Shown piece by piece: positions 45,457 to 56,347 of a stretch of DNA of 64,000 bases (within the stretch, counting starts at the first letter, position 1; each line of letters opens with the position of its first letter). This DNA is from Pelagibacteraceae bacterium AG-325-E23. GTDB lineage: Bacteria > Pseudomonadota > Alphaproteobacteria > Pelagibacterales > Pelagibacteraceae. The translations under genes were made by a program, and so were the position numbers. The notes beneath the pieces were generated by a model. It saw only the letters and a list, made by a program, of their open reading frames with translations. It was not told where the DNA came from and did no database searches. The DNA lies in assembly GCA_003282945.1 (NCBI GenBank), contig QBYG01000004.1:17930-81929 (forward strand), in the 5' to 3' direction.

Positions 45457-45581
45457 TAACTTACTGAGCCTATCAGTCTAAATAGAGAAGCAAAAAAACC
45501 GTATCCCGAAAGTTCAATTAAAATCACAATCCCGATAATAAATAAAAGCCTCTTGTTTTTTTGATTAAATTGAAATTTCAT
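45456..45581 (-). CDS. 41-residue single-helix membrane peptide between GT39 and GT2 genes
   Basis: A short frame, ATG at 45581 and TAA at 45456, encodes 41 residues: a basic N-terminus (KFQFNQKNKR), then one hydrophobic helix (LLFIIGIVILIELSGYGFF) and a short tail (RLIGSVS). Its start overlaps the GT39 stop as ATGA and its stop overlaps the GT2 start as TAATG, so it is translationally coupled on both sides. It may be a small partner of the glycosyltransferases, much shorter than a GtrA flippase. No family was recognised. Confidence 0.65.
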   Translation of the reverse strand: MKFQFNQKNKRLLFIIGIVILIELSGYGFFASLFRLIGSVS

Positions 45582-46870
45582 TTATATGTTAAACATTTCA
45601 TATCTTTATTACACAATTGAACTTCACTTGAGCTATAAATCCATTTTGGTCTTTCTGGAAGGTGATAAGATATATTTCCTGCAATCCATTCATTTCCTTT
45701 AATATATTCCATTTTTCCAAGATCCTTACCTTTGGTTTCATAAAAAACTTTAGCCTGCTGAGCTAACTTTTTACCATCAAAATCAGTTCTTTTATCAATT
45801 TGAGAGATTGAAACATAGGAATACAGAATTGGAGATAATAAGAATAATGTAAAAAAGATTGCAGAAAAAGCTCTCATTTTTTCAAAATTAATTTGTGATT
45901 TTAAAATATAAACAAATAATAAGCCAAAGCTTATATAAAAAGGCGTCATCCACATAGTTCTTATTTTTACACCCATCGTAAATGATGTAAGAAAAATAAA
46001 AAAAATAGGAATTAAATTAATTGACACCAAAAACAAAAGCTTTTCATCATTTAAATTAATATTCATTTTAAATTTTTTAATTAAAACAAAAACCATTAGT
46101 AAAAATGGTAATAATAATCCAATTTGCTTACCTAAAAATATCAAAGGATGCTTTACATGATTAAAAATATTTGCTTCGTCTGAACCAGTTCTTAGAAGTC
46201 CATAAGTAATGGTGATATAATCATTTTCGGTTAACCAAATAATATGTGGTAACAAAATTATAATAAATGGGACGAAAGAAACTAAACATTTAAAATTTAA
46301 TCTTTTTGTATAAATCATATAAATTAAAAGTACATCTATAGCTAAACCTAAATAAACAAATAAATATTTAGATAAAAACCCAAATCCAGCAAATAAACCA
46401 AGTAACAACCAATCTAGTATTTTATTATTCTTAATACCTCTCCATAAATAAAAAACCGAAAGAGACCAAAAAGGAATTAAGCAAACATTTACGTTAAATT
46501 CAGGTGTAGTGAAGTTATAGAAGTATATTCCTTCCAATAATAAAACAGATAGTAAACAATAAATTTTGTTATCAAAAAAATCTTCAGCTAACTTAAAAAC
46601 TACAATAAATGAAACTACGATACAGATTTGACTTAACAAATAATAAGCCCAGTCTTGAGGTCCAAAAATTTGGTAAAAAATTTCTGGTAGGAATGCGCTC
46701 ATTGGGGGGTGCTTATTAAATCCCCAGTCTAGGTCACCACCCCATGCTAATGCCTCGATAGTATCAAGTGGTAAATTATGATTTGTTAAACTTGGAGCCA
46801 ATGTCCAGATTAATAAGTGAGTTGTAACAAAAATATAAAGTAAACTATTAATATTTTTATAAATGGCCAT
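45578..46870 (-). CDS. Family 39 (ArnT/PMT-like) membrane glycosyltransferase
   Basis: A 430-residue GT-C enzyme with about ten to eleven membrane helices. The first loop has LDTIEALAWGGDLDWGFNKHPPM with the Asp-Glu and the KHPP element typical of ArnT-like proteins, which move a sugar from polyprenyl phosphate to a lipid, protein or glycan on the periplasmic side. ATG 46870 is chosen over TTG 46888. It heads the compact minus-strand operon, with a C-terminal soluble part (IAGNISYHLPERPKWIYS). The sugar and acceptor are unknown. Confidence 0.85.
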   Translation of the reverse strand: MAIYKNINSLLYIFVTTHLLIWTLAPSLTNHNLPLDTIEALAWGGDLDWGFNKHPPMSAFLPEIFYQIFGPQDWAYYLLSQICIVVSFIVVFKLAEDFFDNKIYCLLSVLLLEGIYFYNFTTPEFNVNVCLIPFWSLSVFYLWRGIKNNKILDWLLLGLFAGFGFLSKYLFVYLGLAIDVLLIYMIYTKRLNFKCLVSFVPFIIILLPHIIWLTENDYITITYGLLRTGSDEANIFNHVKHPLIFLGKQIGLLLPFLLMVFVLIKKFKMNINLNDEKLLFLVSINLIPIFFIFLTSFTMGVKIRTMWMTPFYISFGLLFVYILKSQINFEKMRAFSAIFFTLFLLSPILYSYVSISQIDKRTDFDGKKLAQQAKVFYETKGKDLGKMEYIKGNEWIAGNISYHLPERPKWIYSSSEVQLCNKDMKCLTYK

Positions 46871-46899
46871 TTTTATTAATTTATACAATTAATGCATTC

Positions 46900-46929
46900 T
46901 TGACACTGATTAAATGATGAATATATTCT
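46900..46929 (+). promoter_or_regulatory. Putative dksA promoter
   Basis: TTGACA at 46900-46905 is followed 18 bases later by TATTCT (46924-46929). If used, transcription starts after 46930, which argues for ATG 46950 over ATG 46914 as the dksA start. Confidence 0.4.
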
Positions 46930-46949
46930 CGAAATTCATAAAATTGAGT

Positions 46950-47366
46950 ATGGTAAAAATCTCTAAAAAATACGTTCCAAAAGAAACAGAAAAGTATATG
47001 TGCGCTAAACATCTTGCTTTTTTTAAACAAAAATTAACAGAATGGAAAAAAGATCTTAAAAGAACAAACAATGAAGCAATATTTAATGCTTCAATGGATG
47101 ATAATAGTGCATCTGCAGATATTGTTGATCAAGCAAGCTCTTATACAGAAAAAAATGTTGAGATGAGAGCAATTAATAGACAGATAAAACTAATTTCAAA
47201 AATTGATGGAGCTTTAAAAAAAATACAAGATGGAACTTATGGTTTTTGCGAAGAAACTGCAGAACCTATTGGTCTTAAAAGATTAATGGCAAGACCAGTT
47301 GCAACTTTATGTATAGCTGCACAAGAAAAACACGAAAAAGAAGAAAAAGTTTACGCTGATATTTAA
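46950..47366 (+). CDS. dksA: DksA-type RNA polymerase-binding transcription factor
   Basis: A DksA/TraR-family factor that binds the RNA polymerase secondary channel and tunes rRNA and amino-acid promoters with ppGpp. It shows the coiled-coil FKQKLTEWKKDLKRT, the tip region DNSASADIVDQAS (tip acidic residues), and the C-terminal zinc-finger-like YGFCEETAEPIGLKRLMARP and ATLCIAAQEKHE. Only two of the four zinc cysteines remain (Cys in FCEET and in LCIAA), as in many alphaproteobacteria. ATG 46950 gives 138 residues; ATG 46914 gives 150. It may also sense oxidation. Confidence 0.92.
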   Translation: MVKISKKYVPKETEKYMCAKHLAFFKQKLTEWKKDLKRTNNEAIFNASMDDNSASADIVDQASSYTEKNVEMRAINRQIKLISKIDGALKKIQDGTYGFCEETAEPIGLKRLMARPVATLCIAAQEKHEKEEKVYADI

Positions 47367-47988
47367 GGGTAATCTATCTCAGCGTCTTTATTTAATACTT
47401 TAAATCCTTTAATGACAGCAGGTCGTTTGGCAATATCAATATACCACCTTGATAAACCTTTAAAATTTTCTAACCCAATGTCGTGCCTCTTATGTCTTGC
47501 AATCCAAGACCATGTTGCAATATCTGCAATAGAATATTCTTGTCCCGCTAAATAATCACATTGAGAAAGTCTTGCTTCTAAATCCTCATATAGCTTTCTT
47601 GTAATTTTAAAATATCTCTCTTCTCCCCATTCACTTTTGCCCTGATGATAATAATGAAATTGATGATGTTGTCCTATCATTGGACCAATTAGACCCATTT
47701 GAGCCATTAACCATTGATTTATCTCTAATCTATTTTCTTCAGGATAAAACATATTACTTTTTTCACCAAGATACATCAGTATTGCACCAGATTCGAAAAC
47801 TGATTTATTAATTTCGTGATCTGTAATTACTGGAATTTTATTAAAAGGACTAATTTTTTTGAATTCAGGTTTGTGTTGTTCACCTTCAGACAAATTTATC
47901 TTTGTAACTTTATAATCAAGTTTTATTTCTTCAAGCATGATACTAATTTTCCAACCATTTGGAGTATCAGCAGTAAATAGTTCTATCA

Positions 47989-47989
<1 letters not shown>
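47363..47989 (-). CDS. Glutathione S-transferase, Nu-class / YfcG-like
   Basis: A 208-residue GST. The N-terminal thioredoxin domain is MIELFTADTPNGWKISIMLEE, with the TPNG segment typical of YfcG-like disulfide-bond reductases, followed by NKIPVITDHE and FESGAILMYL for glutathione binding. The C-terminal helical domain has YSIADIATWSWIARHK. It may reduce disulfides or peroxides with glutathione. It overlaps the FNR gene by one base, and ends in a TTAA shared with the dksA stop. Confidence 0.88.
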
Positions 47990-49378
<1,389 letters not shown>

Positions 49379-49399
49379 ATATTTCGTAACTAATTGTTA

Positions 49400-50164
49400 C
49401 TACGCTCTTCTTGTAGAGTTAGATACTGCACAAGACCAGATAATTAAACCAAATGCGATTTTATTAACAAAGTCTGCTAAGTTATAGATAACGTTTAACG
49501 CGTTACCATCTATTCCACCTGTTAGGTAACCAAAAATGTAACCTAATGGGTAAATAGCCCAACCTACAGTAACAATCATTCTTAAAGCTCCAAATGCAGT
49601 TACTAAAGATTTATTTCCAGATTTAGCAGCAACTTTTCCTGCTTCTCCTGAAAAGATTTCATAAAGAATGTAAATCCATCCAGCCATACCGATTATGAAA
49701 CCTAGTGTGGCGTTAATGAATCCAGCTTCTCCAAGATATCCACCAATTAACATAACTAGTGAACCGATTAAGATTCTCCAGAATATATTTGTGTCAACTT
49801 TTCGTACTGCTGAAAGAATTAAGTAAAATTCTACTAGCTGTAGTGGTACAGTAATTAACCAGTCAATGTATCTGTAAACAGTTGGAGTATCACCTGTTTC
49901 GATCCATACTGCTCTCATATACATGTAGTGAATAAATGCTATACCTGTTACTAATCCAGCTACGTTTACTGATTTTCTCCATTGTGAACTGACGTTAGCC
50001 TGTTCCATAAAGAAAAACGCTGTAGCTGCTAACATACCCATTGATATTAACCAAAACGAAATACCTACGAAATCGTCTGTAGCTAAAAAGGCTGTTGCTG
50101 CGTTAGCTGCTGTAGTTGCTCCGAAAAGCACTGCCGCTAATGCTAACATTTTCATTGTCTTCAT
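49400..50164 (-). CDS. Proteorhodopsin, blue-light tuned
   Basis: A light-driven proton pump with seven helices and an exported N-terminus (signal to about residue 22, ANAA). ATG 50164 follows GAGGGAG by 6 bases and gives 254 residues. In this numbering His79, Asp101 (proton acceptor), Glu112 (donor) and Lys235 (retinal Schiff base) equal residues 75, 97, 108 and 231 of the reference proteorhodopsin. The tuning site is Gln109 (equivalent to 105) in VPLQLVEF, predicting blue absorption. It is a one-gene transcript with its own terminator; retinal synthesis genes are not in the window. Confidence 0.97.
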   Translation of the reverse strand: MKTMKMLALAAVLFGATTAANAATAFLATDDFVGISFWLISMGMLAATAFFFMEQANVSSQWRKSVNVAGLVTGIAFIHYMYMRAVWIETGDTPTVYRYIDWLITVPLQLVEFYLILSAVRKVDTNIFWRILIGSLVMLIGGYLGEAGFINATLGFIIGMAGWIYILYEIFSGEAGKVAAKSGNKSLVTAFGALRMIVTVGWAIYPLGYIFGYLTGGIDGNALNVIYNLADFVNKIAFGLIIWSCAVSNSTRRA

Positions 50165-50378
50165 AAAAAACTCCCTCATAGTTAGTTTTTTTATTAGTTT
50201 AAATTTAAACTACAGACTAATCTAATGATTAGCCTAAAGTTAGGGTTAGATAGCAAAAAAATTTACTTTATTGAAGAGTTTTTGACCTCTAAAAAGTATT
50301 GATTTTACTTACTTTATAAAATTAAATACAACCTGTTGCATAAAATCATTATAAAAGTGCATCAAAAAACAAATCACT
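50165..50378. promoter_or_regulatory. Divergent regulatory region between proteorhodopsin and prpE, with palindromes
   Basis: This 214-base gap is the longest in the window. It contains an AGTTTAAATTTAAACT palindrome (about 50196-50211), CTAATC-TAAT-GATTAG just after, and CCTAA-AG-TTAGG next. On the minus strand TTGTAT (50326-50331) and TAAAAT (50302-50307) spaced 18 bases form a possible proteorhodopsin promoter; the leader would then exceed 120 bases and hold these inverted repeats. On the plus strand the region near 50280 (TTGACC) might serve prpE. No RNA gene or ORF was seen. Confidence 0.45.
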
Positions 50379-52277
50379 ATGAAAAATAGTTTTAACAAAA
50401 TTTATGAAGAATCTATTCAAAATCCTGAGGAATTTTGGAAAAATGTATCTGATGATATCTTTTGGTTTAAAAAACCTACCAAGATTTTAGATAAATCTAA
50501 CCCACCATTTTATAAATGGTTTGAAGATGGCGTAACAAATACTTGTTACAACGCTATTGATGTTCATATTGATAATGGTAAGGGAGATAAGACTGCTTTG
50601 ATTTATGATAGCCCTATAACTAATAGTAAGGCAAAATACACATACAACGAATTAAGAGAAAAAATATCAAAATTTGCCGGAGTACTAGATAATCAGGGTG
50701 TCAAAAAAGGTGACAGAGTAATAATTTATATGCCCATGATACCTGAAGCAGTTATAGCGATGCTTGCTTGTGGAAGAATTGGTGCAATACACTCTGTTGT
50801 CTTTGGTGGATTTGCTTCAAATGAATTGGCCAGCAGAATTGATGATAGTAAAGCAAAAATTTTAATTACTGCATCCTGTGGATTTGAACCTGGACGAACT
50901 GTTGAATATAGACCTTTAGTTGATGGAGCATTGAAACTTGCAAAACATAAAGTTGAGAGAGTAATTTTCTTTCAAAGGAAAGATTACGAAGTAAAACTCA
51001 ACTCTCCGCTTGAAATCAGTTGGGAGGAAGCTCTTAGTAATGCAAAAAATAAAGATTGTGTTGAGATTGGAGCAAATGAGTTTGCTTACATTTTATATAC
51101 ATCTGGAACTACAGGAATACCAAAAGGAATAGTTAGAGATGTTGGAGGTCATATTGTGGCTCTTAAGTGGACAATGAAAAATATTTACAATGTAGATGAA
51201 AATGATGTGTGGTGGTCGGCAAGTGATATTGGTTGGATAGTAGGACATTCATATATTGTTTATGCTCCATTGTTTAAAGGGTGTACAACAGTTTTATTTG
51301 AGGGCAAACCAGTTGGAACTCCTGATGCAGGAGTATTTTGGAGAATAATTTCAGAGTATAAAATTAAATCTTTATTTACAGCTCCAACAGCATTTAGAGC
51401 TATTAAAAAAGAAGACCCAGATGGAAAGTTTTTCTCAAAATATGATTTAAGTTCTTTTGAATCTTTATTCCTAGCTGGAGAAAGAGCTGATCCTGATACA
51501 ATTAAGTGGGCTGAAAATCTTTTAAATGTTCCAGTAATAGATCATTGGTGGCAAACGGAAACTAGTTGGGCAATAAGTTCAAATTGTACTGGAATAGAAA
51601 TGCAAAAAACTAAGTATGGCTCAGCGTGTAAAGCAGTTCCAGGTTATGATGTAAAAATAATTAAACCAGATCATTCAATTGCAGAACCTAATGAGATGGG
51701 TGATATAGTTGTTAAATTACCTTTACCACCAGGTACTTTTCCCACACTTTGGAATGCAGACAAAAGATACAAAGAAAATTATATGACTAATTATAAAGGT
51801 TACTATCAAACCTATGACGCAGGACACATTGATGAAGATGGATACATTTGGATTATGTCGCGAACCGATGACATTATAAATGTTGCTGGTCATAGATTAT
51901 CGACAGGTGCAATTGAAGAGGTGTTATCTGAACATCAATCAGTCGCTGAGTGTGCCGTTCTTGGAATTGCAGATAAATTGAAAGGACAATTGCCTATTGG
52001 TTTAGTTGTTTTAAAATCTGGTGTTGAAAAAGACAATGAAAGTATCTCAAAGGAATGTATTAAAATGGTAAGAGATAAAATTGGACCTGTTGCTGCGTTC
52101 AAAGTTGTTATTGTTATTAAAAGATTACCTAAAACAAGATCAGGAAAAATATTGAGAGGAACTATTCGTAAAATTGCCGACAAGGAAGATTATAAAATGC
52201 CAGCAACAATCGACGATCCAGCAATTTTAGAGGAGATTACTCAAAGTTTAATAGAAAATAAAATTCTTACCAAATAA
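50379..52277 (+). CDS. prpE: Propionyl-CoA synthetase (acyl-AMP-forming)
   Basis: A 632-residue ANL-family ligase. It has YTYNELREKISKFA, the P-loop ILYTSGTTGIPKGIVR, WWSASDIGW, WWQTETSW, and the C-terminal SRTDDIINVAGHRLSTGAIEE with the catalytic-lysine motif RLPKTRSGKILRGTIR. The segment CGFEPGRTVEYRPLVD and the length support PrpE over acetyl-CoA synthetase. It makes propionyl-CoA from propionate, ATP and CoA. The divergent location from proteorhodopsin may be chance. Acetate use is possible. Confidence 0.88.
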   Translation: MKNSFNKIYEESIQNPEEFWKNVSDDIFWFKKPTKILDKSNPPFYKWFEDGVTNTCYNAIDVHIDNGKGDKTALIYDSPITNSKAKYTYNELREKISKFAGVLDNQGVKKGDRVIIYMPMIPEAVIAMLACGRIGAIHSVVFGGFASNELASRIDDSKAKILITASCGFEPGRTVEYRPLVDGALKLAKHKVERVIFFQRKDYEVKLNSPLEISWEEALSNAKNKDCVEIGANEFAYILYTSGTTGIPKGIVRDVGGHIVALKWTMKNIYNVDENDVWWSASDIGWIVGHSYIVYAPLFKGCTTVLFEGKPVGTPDAGVFWRIISEYKIKSLFTAPTAFRAIKKEDPDGKFFSKYDLSSFESLFLAGERADPDTIKWAENLLNVPVIDHWWQTETSWAISSNCTGIEMQKTKYGSACKAVPGYDVKIIKPDHSIAEPNEMGDIVVKLPLPPGTFPTLWNADKRYKENYMTNYKGYYQTYDAGHIDEDGYIWIMSRTDDIINVAGHRLSTGAIEEVLSEHQSVAECAVLGIADKLKGQLPIGLVVLKSGVEKDNESISKECIKMVRDKIGPVAAFKVVIVIKRLPKTRSGKILRGTIRKIADKEDYKMPATIDDPAILEEITQSLIENKILTK

Positions 52278-52283
52278 ATTAAA

Positions 52284-53594
52284 TTAATTATCAAATTTGA
52301 TAGGCCTACCTGATGCTTCTCCAAGAATTTCTCCATCTTTCATTTTAATCTCTCCATTTATGATTGTATAAACTGGAGTTCCCTTAAACTTATGTCCATC
52401 GAAGGGTGACCATCCACACTTACTCTCTATTTTTTCATTTTTGATTTCGATAATTTTATTCATATCCACAATTGTAAAATCTGCATCATAGTCTTCCTTT
52501 ATATATCCCTTACCTATAATACCAAAAATTTTTGCTGGATTTTCACAAACAAGATTCATTAATTGGACTAGAGTTAGTTTTCCATCATTTACATGGTTCA
52601 ACATCACAGGTAATAAGGTTTGAACCCCAGGCATACCTGAAGGCGTATCTGGATATTCTTTGTCTTTATTTACCTTTAGATGAGGAGCATGATCTGAACC
52701 AATAGTATCATTATAATTATTTCTTACAGCATACCAAAGTCTATCATAATGAGTTTTTTCTCTGATAGGTGGATTCATCTGAGCATAGGTTCCTAGTTTG
52801 TCATAACAATCTGGTGCAAACATTGTTAAATGCTGTGGTGTTATTTCAAAAGTTATATCTCCCTTGTTCTGAGATAAAAAATCAATCTCCTGTTTTGTAG
52901 TAATATGCAAAATATGAGCTTTTTTACCTAATCTTTTTGCAATTTTTACTATCTTTCTAGTAGATGAAATCGCACATTCTTCATCTCTCCATATTGGATG
53001 GGAATGTACATTGCCTTTTTCTCTTAATTTTTTTCTAAGATTTAAAATATCTTCATCTTCTGAGTGAACTGCAACAATTTTAGATGTACTTTCAAATACT
53101 TTTTCAATATCTTCTTCTTTGTGAACTAGCAAAGTTCCTGTGGACGAACCTGCAAATAATTTAACCCCGCAACATCCATCTAAACCTTTAAGATCAGCTA
53201 ATTCGCTTTGATTAGTAGGAGTAGCTCCAAAATAAAATGCATGATTACAATACATTCTATTTTTTGCTAAATCTATTTTTCTTTGAAACTCTGCTTTGTT
53301 TGTAGTTGCAGGACTTGTATTCGGCATTTCGAATACTGAAGTTATACCTCCAACTATTGCTGCTCTACTTCCTGAGGCTAAATCCTCTGTATCAGTTGAG
53401 CCTGGTTCTCTAAAATGTGTTTGGGTATCAATGCATCCAGGAAGAACAGTAAGTCCAGTTGCATCTATTGTTTGACTTGAATCTTCATCTAACTCACCAA
53501 TTTTTACAATTTTGCTGTTTTGAATGCCTATATCAACATCTTTGAGATCTTTATCAATATAACACTTTCCATTTTTGATTATTAGGTCTAACAT
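52284..53594 (-). CDS. Dihydroorotase-family amidohydrolase
   Basis: A 436-residue cyclic amidohydrolase. Metal-binding motifs are GCIDTQTHFREPGSTDTED, GVKLFAG with the candidate carboxylated Lys, VAVHSEDED, AHILHITTK and IGSDHAPHL, in the order of class I dihydroorotases and hydantoinase/allantoinase relatives. The FREPG and GSDHAPH motifs favour dihydroorotase (pyrimidine synthesis). Isolated position leaves a small doubt about substrate. It converges on prpE with a 6-base gap. Confidence 0.87.
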   Translation of the reverse strand: MLDLIIKNGKCYIDKDLKDVDIGIQNSKIVKIGELDEDSSQTIDATGLTVLPGCIDTQTHFREPGSTDTEDLASGSRAAIVGGITSVFEMPNTSPATTNKAEFQRKIDLAKNRMYCNHAFYFGATPTNQSELADLKGLDGCCGVKLFAGSSTGTLLVHKEEDIEKVFESTSKIVAVHSEDEDILNLRKKLREKGNVHSHPIWRDEECAISSTRKIVKIAKRLGKKAHILHITTKQEIDFLSQNKGDITFEITPQHLTMFAPDCYDKLGTYAQMNPPIREKTHYDRLWYAVRNNYNDTIGSDHAPHLKVNKDKEYPDTPSGMPGVQTLLPVMLNHVNDGKLTLVQLMNLVCENPAKIFGIIGKGYIKEDYDADFTIVDMNKIIEIKNEKIESKCGWSPFDGHKFKGTPVYTIINGEIKMKDGEILGEASGRPIKFDN

Positions 53595-53636
53595 TTATAA
53601 AAAAACTACTTATATCATTCGTTATAATATTACAAT

Positions 53637-54518
53637 ATGAATAGAAATAATATTTACATCCTAGAGGATAGGGGTCTTCTTTATATTACCGGAGAAGATG
53701 CTAAAGAATTTTTACAAAATATAATTACAAATAATATTGAAAATGTATCAGAGGATAGAAGCTGTTTTTCAGCTCTTTTAACTCCTCAAGGTAAATATCT
53801 TTATGATTTTATAATTATTAAACATAAATCAGGATATTTTTTGGACTGTGAAAAAAAAATTATTGAAGATTTATATAAACAGTTAAATTTATATAAACTA
53901 AGATCCAAAGTAGAAATCTTAAATTTAAGTAATGAGTTTGTTGTTGCTAATTTAACTAAGGAAAAATATCTAGAATTAGAAAATTCAAAAGATGAAGTTG
54001 GTTTTACAATAAAGTTTAGAGAAGATCCTATTCTTTTAGATCCAAGGTCTGATAAACTAGGAGCTCGACTAGTGATAAATTTAGAAAAATTGTATCTTTC
54101 TATCAAAAAATTGGGATTAGAAGTTTCAGATGTTAACGAATATTACAATTATAGTCATGAATTAGGAATTGCTCAAATTGATACAAATTATCTCCAGGAT
54201 AAGATATTTGGAATTGAATGCAATTTTGAAGAGCTCAATGGAATTGATTTTAAAAAAGGATGTTATGTGGGACAAGAGAATACAGCAAGAATTAAACTTA
54301 AAGATAAACTTAATAAAAGACTATTTGCAATTAAAGTTTTAGATGGAAAGGCTAATAGTGAAGAAATCACCTCTGAAGATAAAAATATTGGTAAATTATT
54401 AATTAATAATAAAAATCCATTTGCTTTGCTAAAATTAGAAAATAAAAATTTTGATTTTAATTCTGATTTAAGATGTGGTGATGCAATTATTAAGGTATTA
54501 AGACCAAACTGGCTTTAA
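53637..54518 (+). CDS. ygfZ: YgfZ/GcvT-like folate-binding protein
   Basis: A 293-residue tetrahydrofolate-binding protein that supports Fe-S cluster enzymes. It has the signature KGCYVGQE at about residue 195-215 and the early ITGEDAKEFLQNIITNNI, GKYLYDFIII segments typical of the family. The C-terminal part is weakly conserved, as usual. It stands alone on the plus strand between two minus genes. Confidence 0.87.
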   Translation: MNRNNIYILEDRGLLYITGEDAKEFLQNIITNNIENVSEDRSCFSALLTPQGKYLYDFIIIKHKSGYFLDCEKKIIEDLYKQLNLYKLRSKVEILNLSNEFVVANLTKEKYLELENSKDEVGFTIKFREDPILLDPRSDKLGARLVINLEKLYLSIKKLGLEVSDVNEYYNYSHELGIAQIDTNYLQDKIFGIECNFEELNGIDFKKGCYVGQENTARIKLKDKLNKRLFAIKVLDGKANSEEITSEDKNIGKLLINNKNPFALLKLENKNFDFNSDLRCGDAIIKVLRPNWL

Positions 54519-54519
54519 A

Positions 54520-54891
54520 TTATTTTATAAATTTTGACAAATCTGGTTTGAAGTAATCTGGTCCTTTCATTACTTTTCCAAATTCATTAAATGTTGGTTT
54601 TCCATCTTTTCCTAATTTACTCATATTGGATTTTTGGACTTCCTCGAAACATTTATCTAAATTAATCCCAAAAGCATGCCCTGCACCATAAGTAACATAT
54701 AAAATATCTGTTAGTGCATCTGCAACTTCAGTTAAATTTTTTTCTGATATTGCTTGCTTAAGCTCTTCTAACTCCTCATTAATCAATGAAATTCTCAATG
54801 AATTAATTTTATCTGTGCTTAAACTTGAAGAAACTTTAACATCCTGATTGAATGTTTTCATGAAGACACCAACTTTTTCAAAATTTGTCAT
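54520..54891 (-). CDS. MazG-like nucleotide pyrophosphohydrolase family protein
   Basis: A 123-residue all-alpha protein. SLINEELEELKQAISEKNLTEVADALTDILYV-type sequence (residues about 33-65) gives the EExxE...ExxD metal-binding pattern of MazG/HisE-like nucleotide pyrophosphohydrolases; GHAFGINLDKCFEEVQKSNMSKL is the second helical part, common in the phosphoribosyl-ATP pyrophosphohydrolase-like group. It likely hydrolyses a nucleotide triphosphate for housecleaning. Confidence 0.82.
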   Translation of the reverse strand: MTNFEKVGVFMKTFNQDVKVSSSLSTDKINSLRISLINEELEELKQAISEKNLTEVADALTDILYVTYGAGHAFGINLDKCFEEVQKSNMSKLGKDGKPTFNEFGKVMKGPDYFKPDLSKFIK

Positions 54892-54958
54892 TATACTCCT
54901 ATATGATTTTATTATTTTTTAATATATAAGTGTCCAAATATACTCTCAAAACTAAAAT

Positions 54959-56347
54959 ATGAAATTCAGAAAAGAATATGACAGTATTGGTTCGATAAAT
55001 GTGCCTGTGGATAAGTATTGGGGAGCATCAACTCAAAGATCGAAAAAATACTTTGATATAGGGGACGTATTAGTAGGATTAAAATTAATAAAATCTATAG
55101 CTATTATTAAAAAAGCTGCTGCTATTACAAACTATAAAAATAAAGATATTAGTTCCAAAATTTATAAATCAATTGTACGTGCATCTAATGAAGTAATTGA
55201 TGGAAAATTAGATAATCATTTCCCCCTTAAAGTTTGGCAAACTGGTTCTGGGACTCAAACAAATATGAATGTGAATGAAGTTATTTCTAATAGAGCAATT
55301 GAAATACTAAAAGGTAAGAAGGGTACAAAGAAACCTGTGCATCCCAATGATCATGTTAATAAATCACAGTCTACTAATGATGTATTTCCAACTGCAATGC
55401 ATATAGCAATAGCAATGGAAACTAGAGAAAAACTATTACCAAGTTTAGTATTACTAAATAAAGAATTAAAAAAAAAGGTAAGTGAATTTAATAAAATAGT
55501 AAAAATAGGTAGAACACACCTTCAGGATGCTACCCCATTATCATTGGGTCAAGAATTTTCTGGCTATCAATCTCAACTAGAAGAATGCATTAAAAGAATA
55601 AAAGTGTCACTGAATGAAATTAATTATTTAGCACAAGGTGGGACGGCGGTAGGTACAGGTATTAATACCAAAAAAAATTTTGATAAGAAAATAGTAAATG
55701 AAATTAAAAAAATCACTAGGTTGCCTTTTAAGCCAGCTAAAAATAAGTTTGCTGCACTTGCTGCTCATGATGCAATTGTAAATTATTCAGGTACATTAAA
55801 TACAACTGCAGTATGTTTAATGAAAATAGCAAATGATATTAGATTTTTAGGTTCAGGGCCAAGAGCTGGTTATGGAGAGTTAATATTGCCAGAGAATGAA
55901 CCTGGATCATCAATTATGCCTGGTAAAGTAAATCCAACTCAATGTGAGGCAGTAACAATGGTGTGTGTGAAAGTAATTGGAAATCACAATGGTATTACAA
56001 TGGCTGGTTCACATGGTCATTTTGAACTTAATGTTTTTAAACCTTTAATAATTCATAATGTACTTCAATCAATTCAAATTCTGTCGGATAGTACAAAAAG
56101 TTTTGCAAAGTATTGCATTTCTGGACTAAAAGCTGACAAAATCAGAATTAAACACTTATTAGATAACTCTTTAATGCTGGTTACTGCCTTATCTCCAAAG
56201 ATTGGCTACGATAATGCAGCAAAGATTGCTAAGAATGCGTTAAAAAATAAAACTACTCTAAAAGCTGAAGCACTGAAATCAGGTTTAATAAATGAGAGAG
56301 AATACAATAAAATTGTTGATCCTAATAAAATGATAAAACCAGACTAA
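54959..56347 (+). CDS. fumC: Class II fumarate hydratase
   Basis: A 462-residue TCA-cycle enzyme converting fumarate to malate. It has [60 protein letters not shown] and the family signature [13 protein letters not shown]. The catalytic Ser is in the latter and the His in GRTHLQD. Class II needs no iron, an advantage in iron-poor seawater. Its stop shares CTAA with the convergent AsmA-like gene. Confidence 0.95.
   Translation: MKFRKEYDSIGSINVPVDKYWGASTQRSKKYFDIGDVLVGLKLIKSIAIIKKAAAITNYKNKDISSKIYKSIVRASNEVIDGKLDNHFPLKVWQTGSGTQTNMNVNEVISNRAIEILKGKKGTKKPVHPNDHVNKSQSTNDVFPTAMHIAIAMETREKLLPSLVLLNKELKKKVSEFNKIVKIGRTHLQDATPLSLGQEFSGYQSQLEECIKRIKVSLNEINYLAQGGTAVGTGINTKKNFDKKIVNEIKKITRLPFKPAKNKFAALAAHDAIVNYSGTLNTTAVCLMKIANDIRFLGSGPRAGYGELILPENEPGSSIMPGKVNPTQCEAVTMVCVKVIGNHNGITMAGSHGHFELNVFKPLIIHNVLQSIQILSDSTKSFAKYCISGLKADKIRIKHLLDNSLMLVTALSPKIGYDNAAKIAKNALKNKTTLKAEALKSGLINEREYNKIVDPNKMIKPD

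Noticed and set aside
54892..54958. Possible small RNA between mazG-like and fumC
   Set aside because: Only AT-rich promoter-like sequence; no hairpin or conserved element seen.
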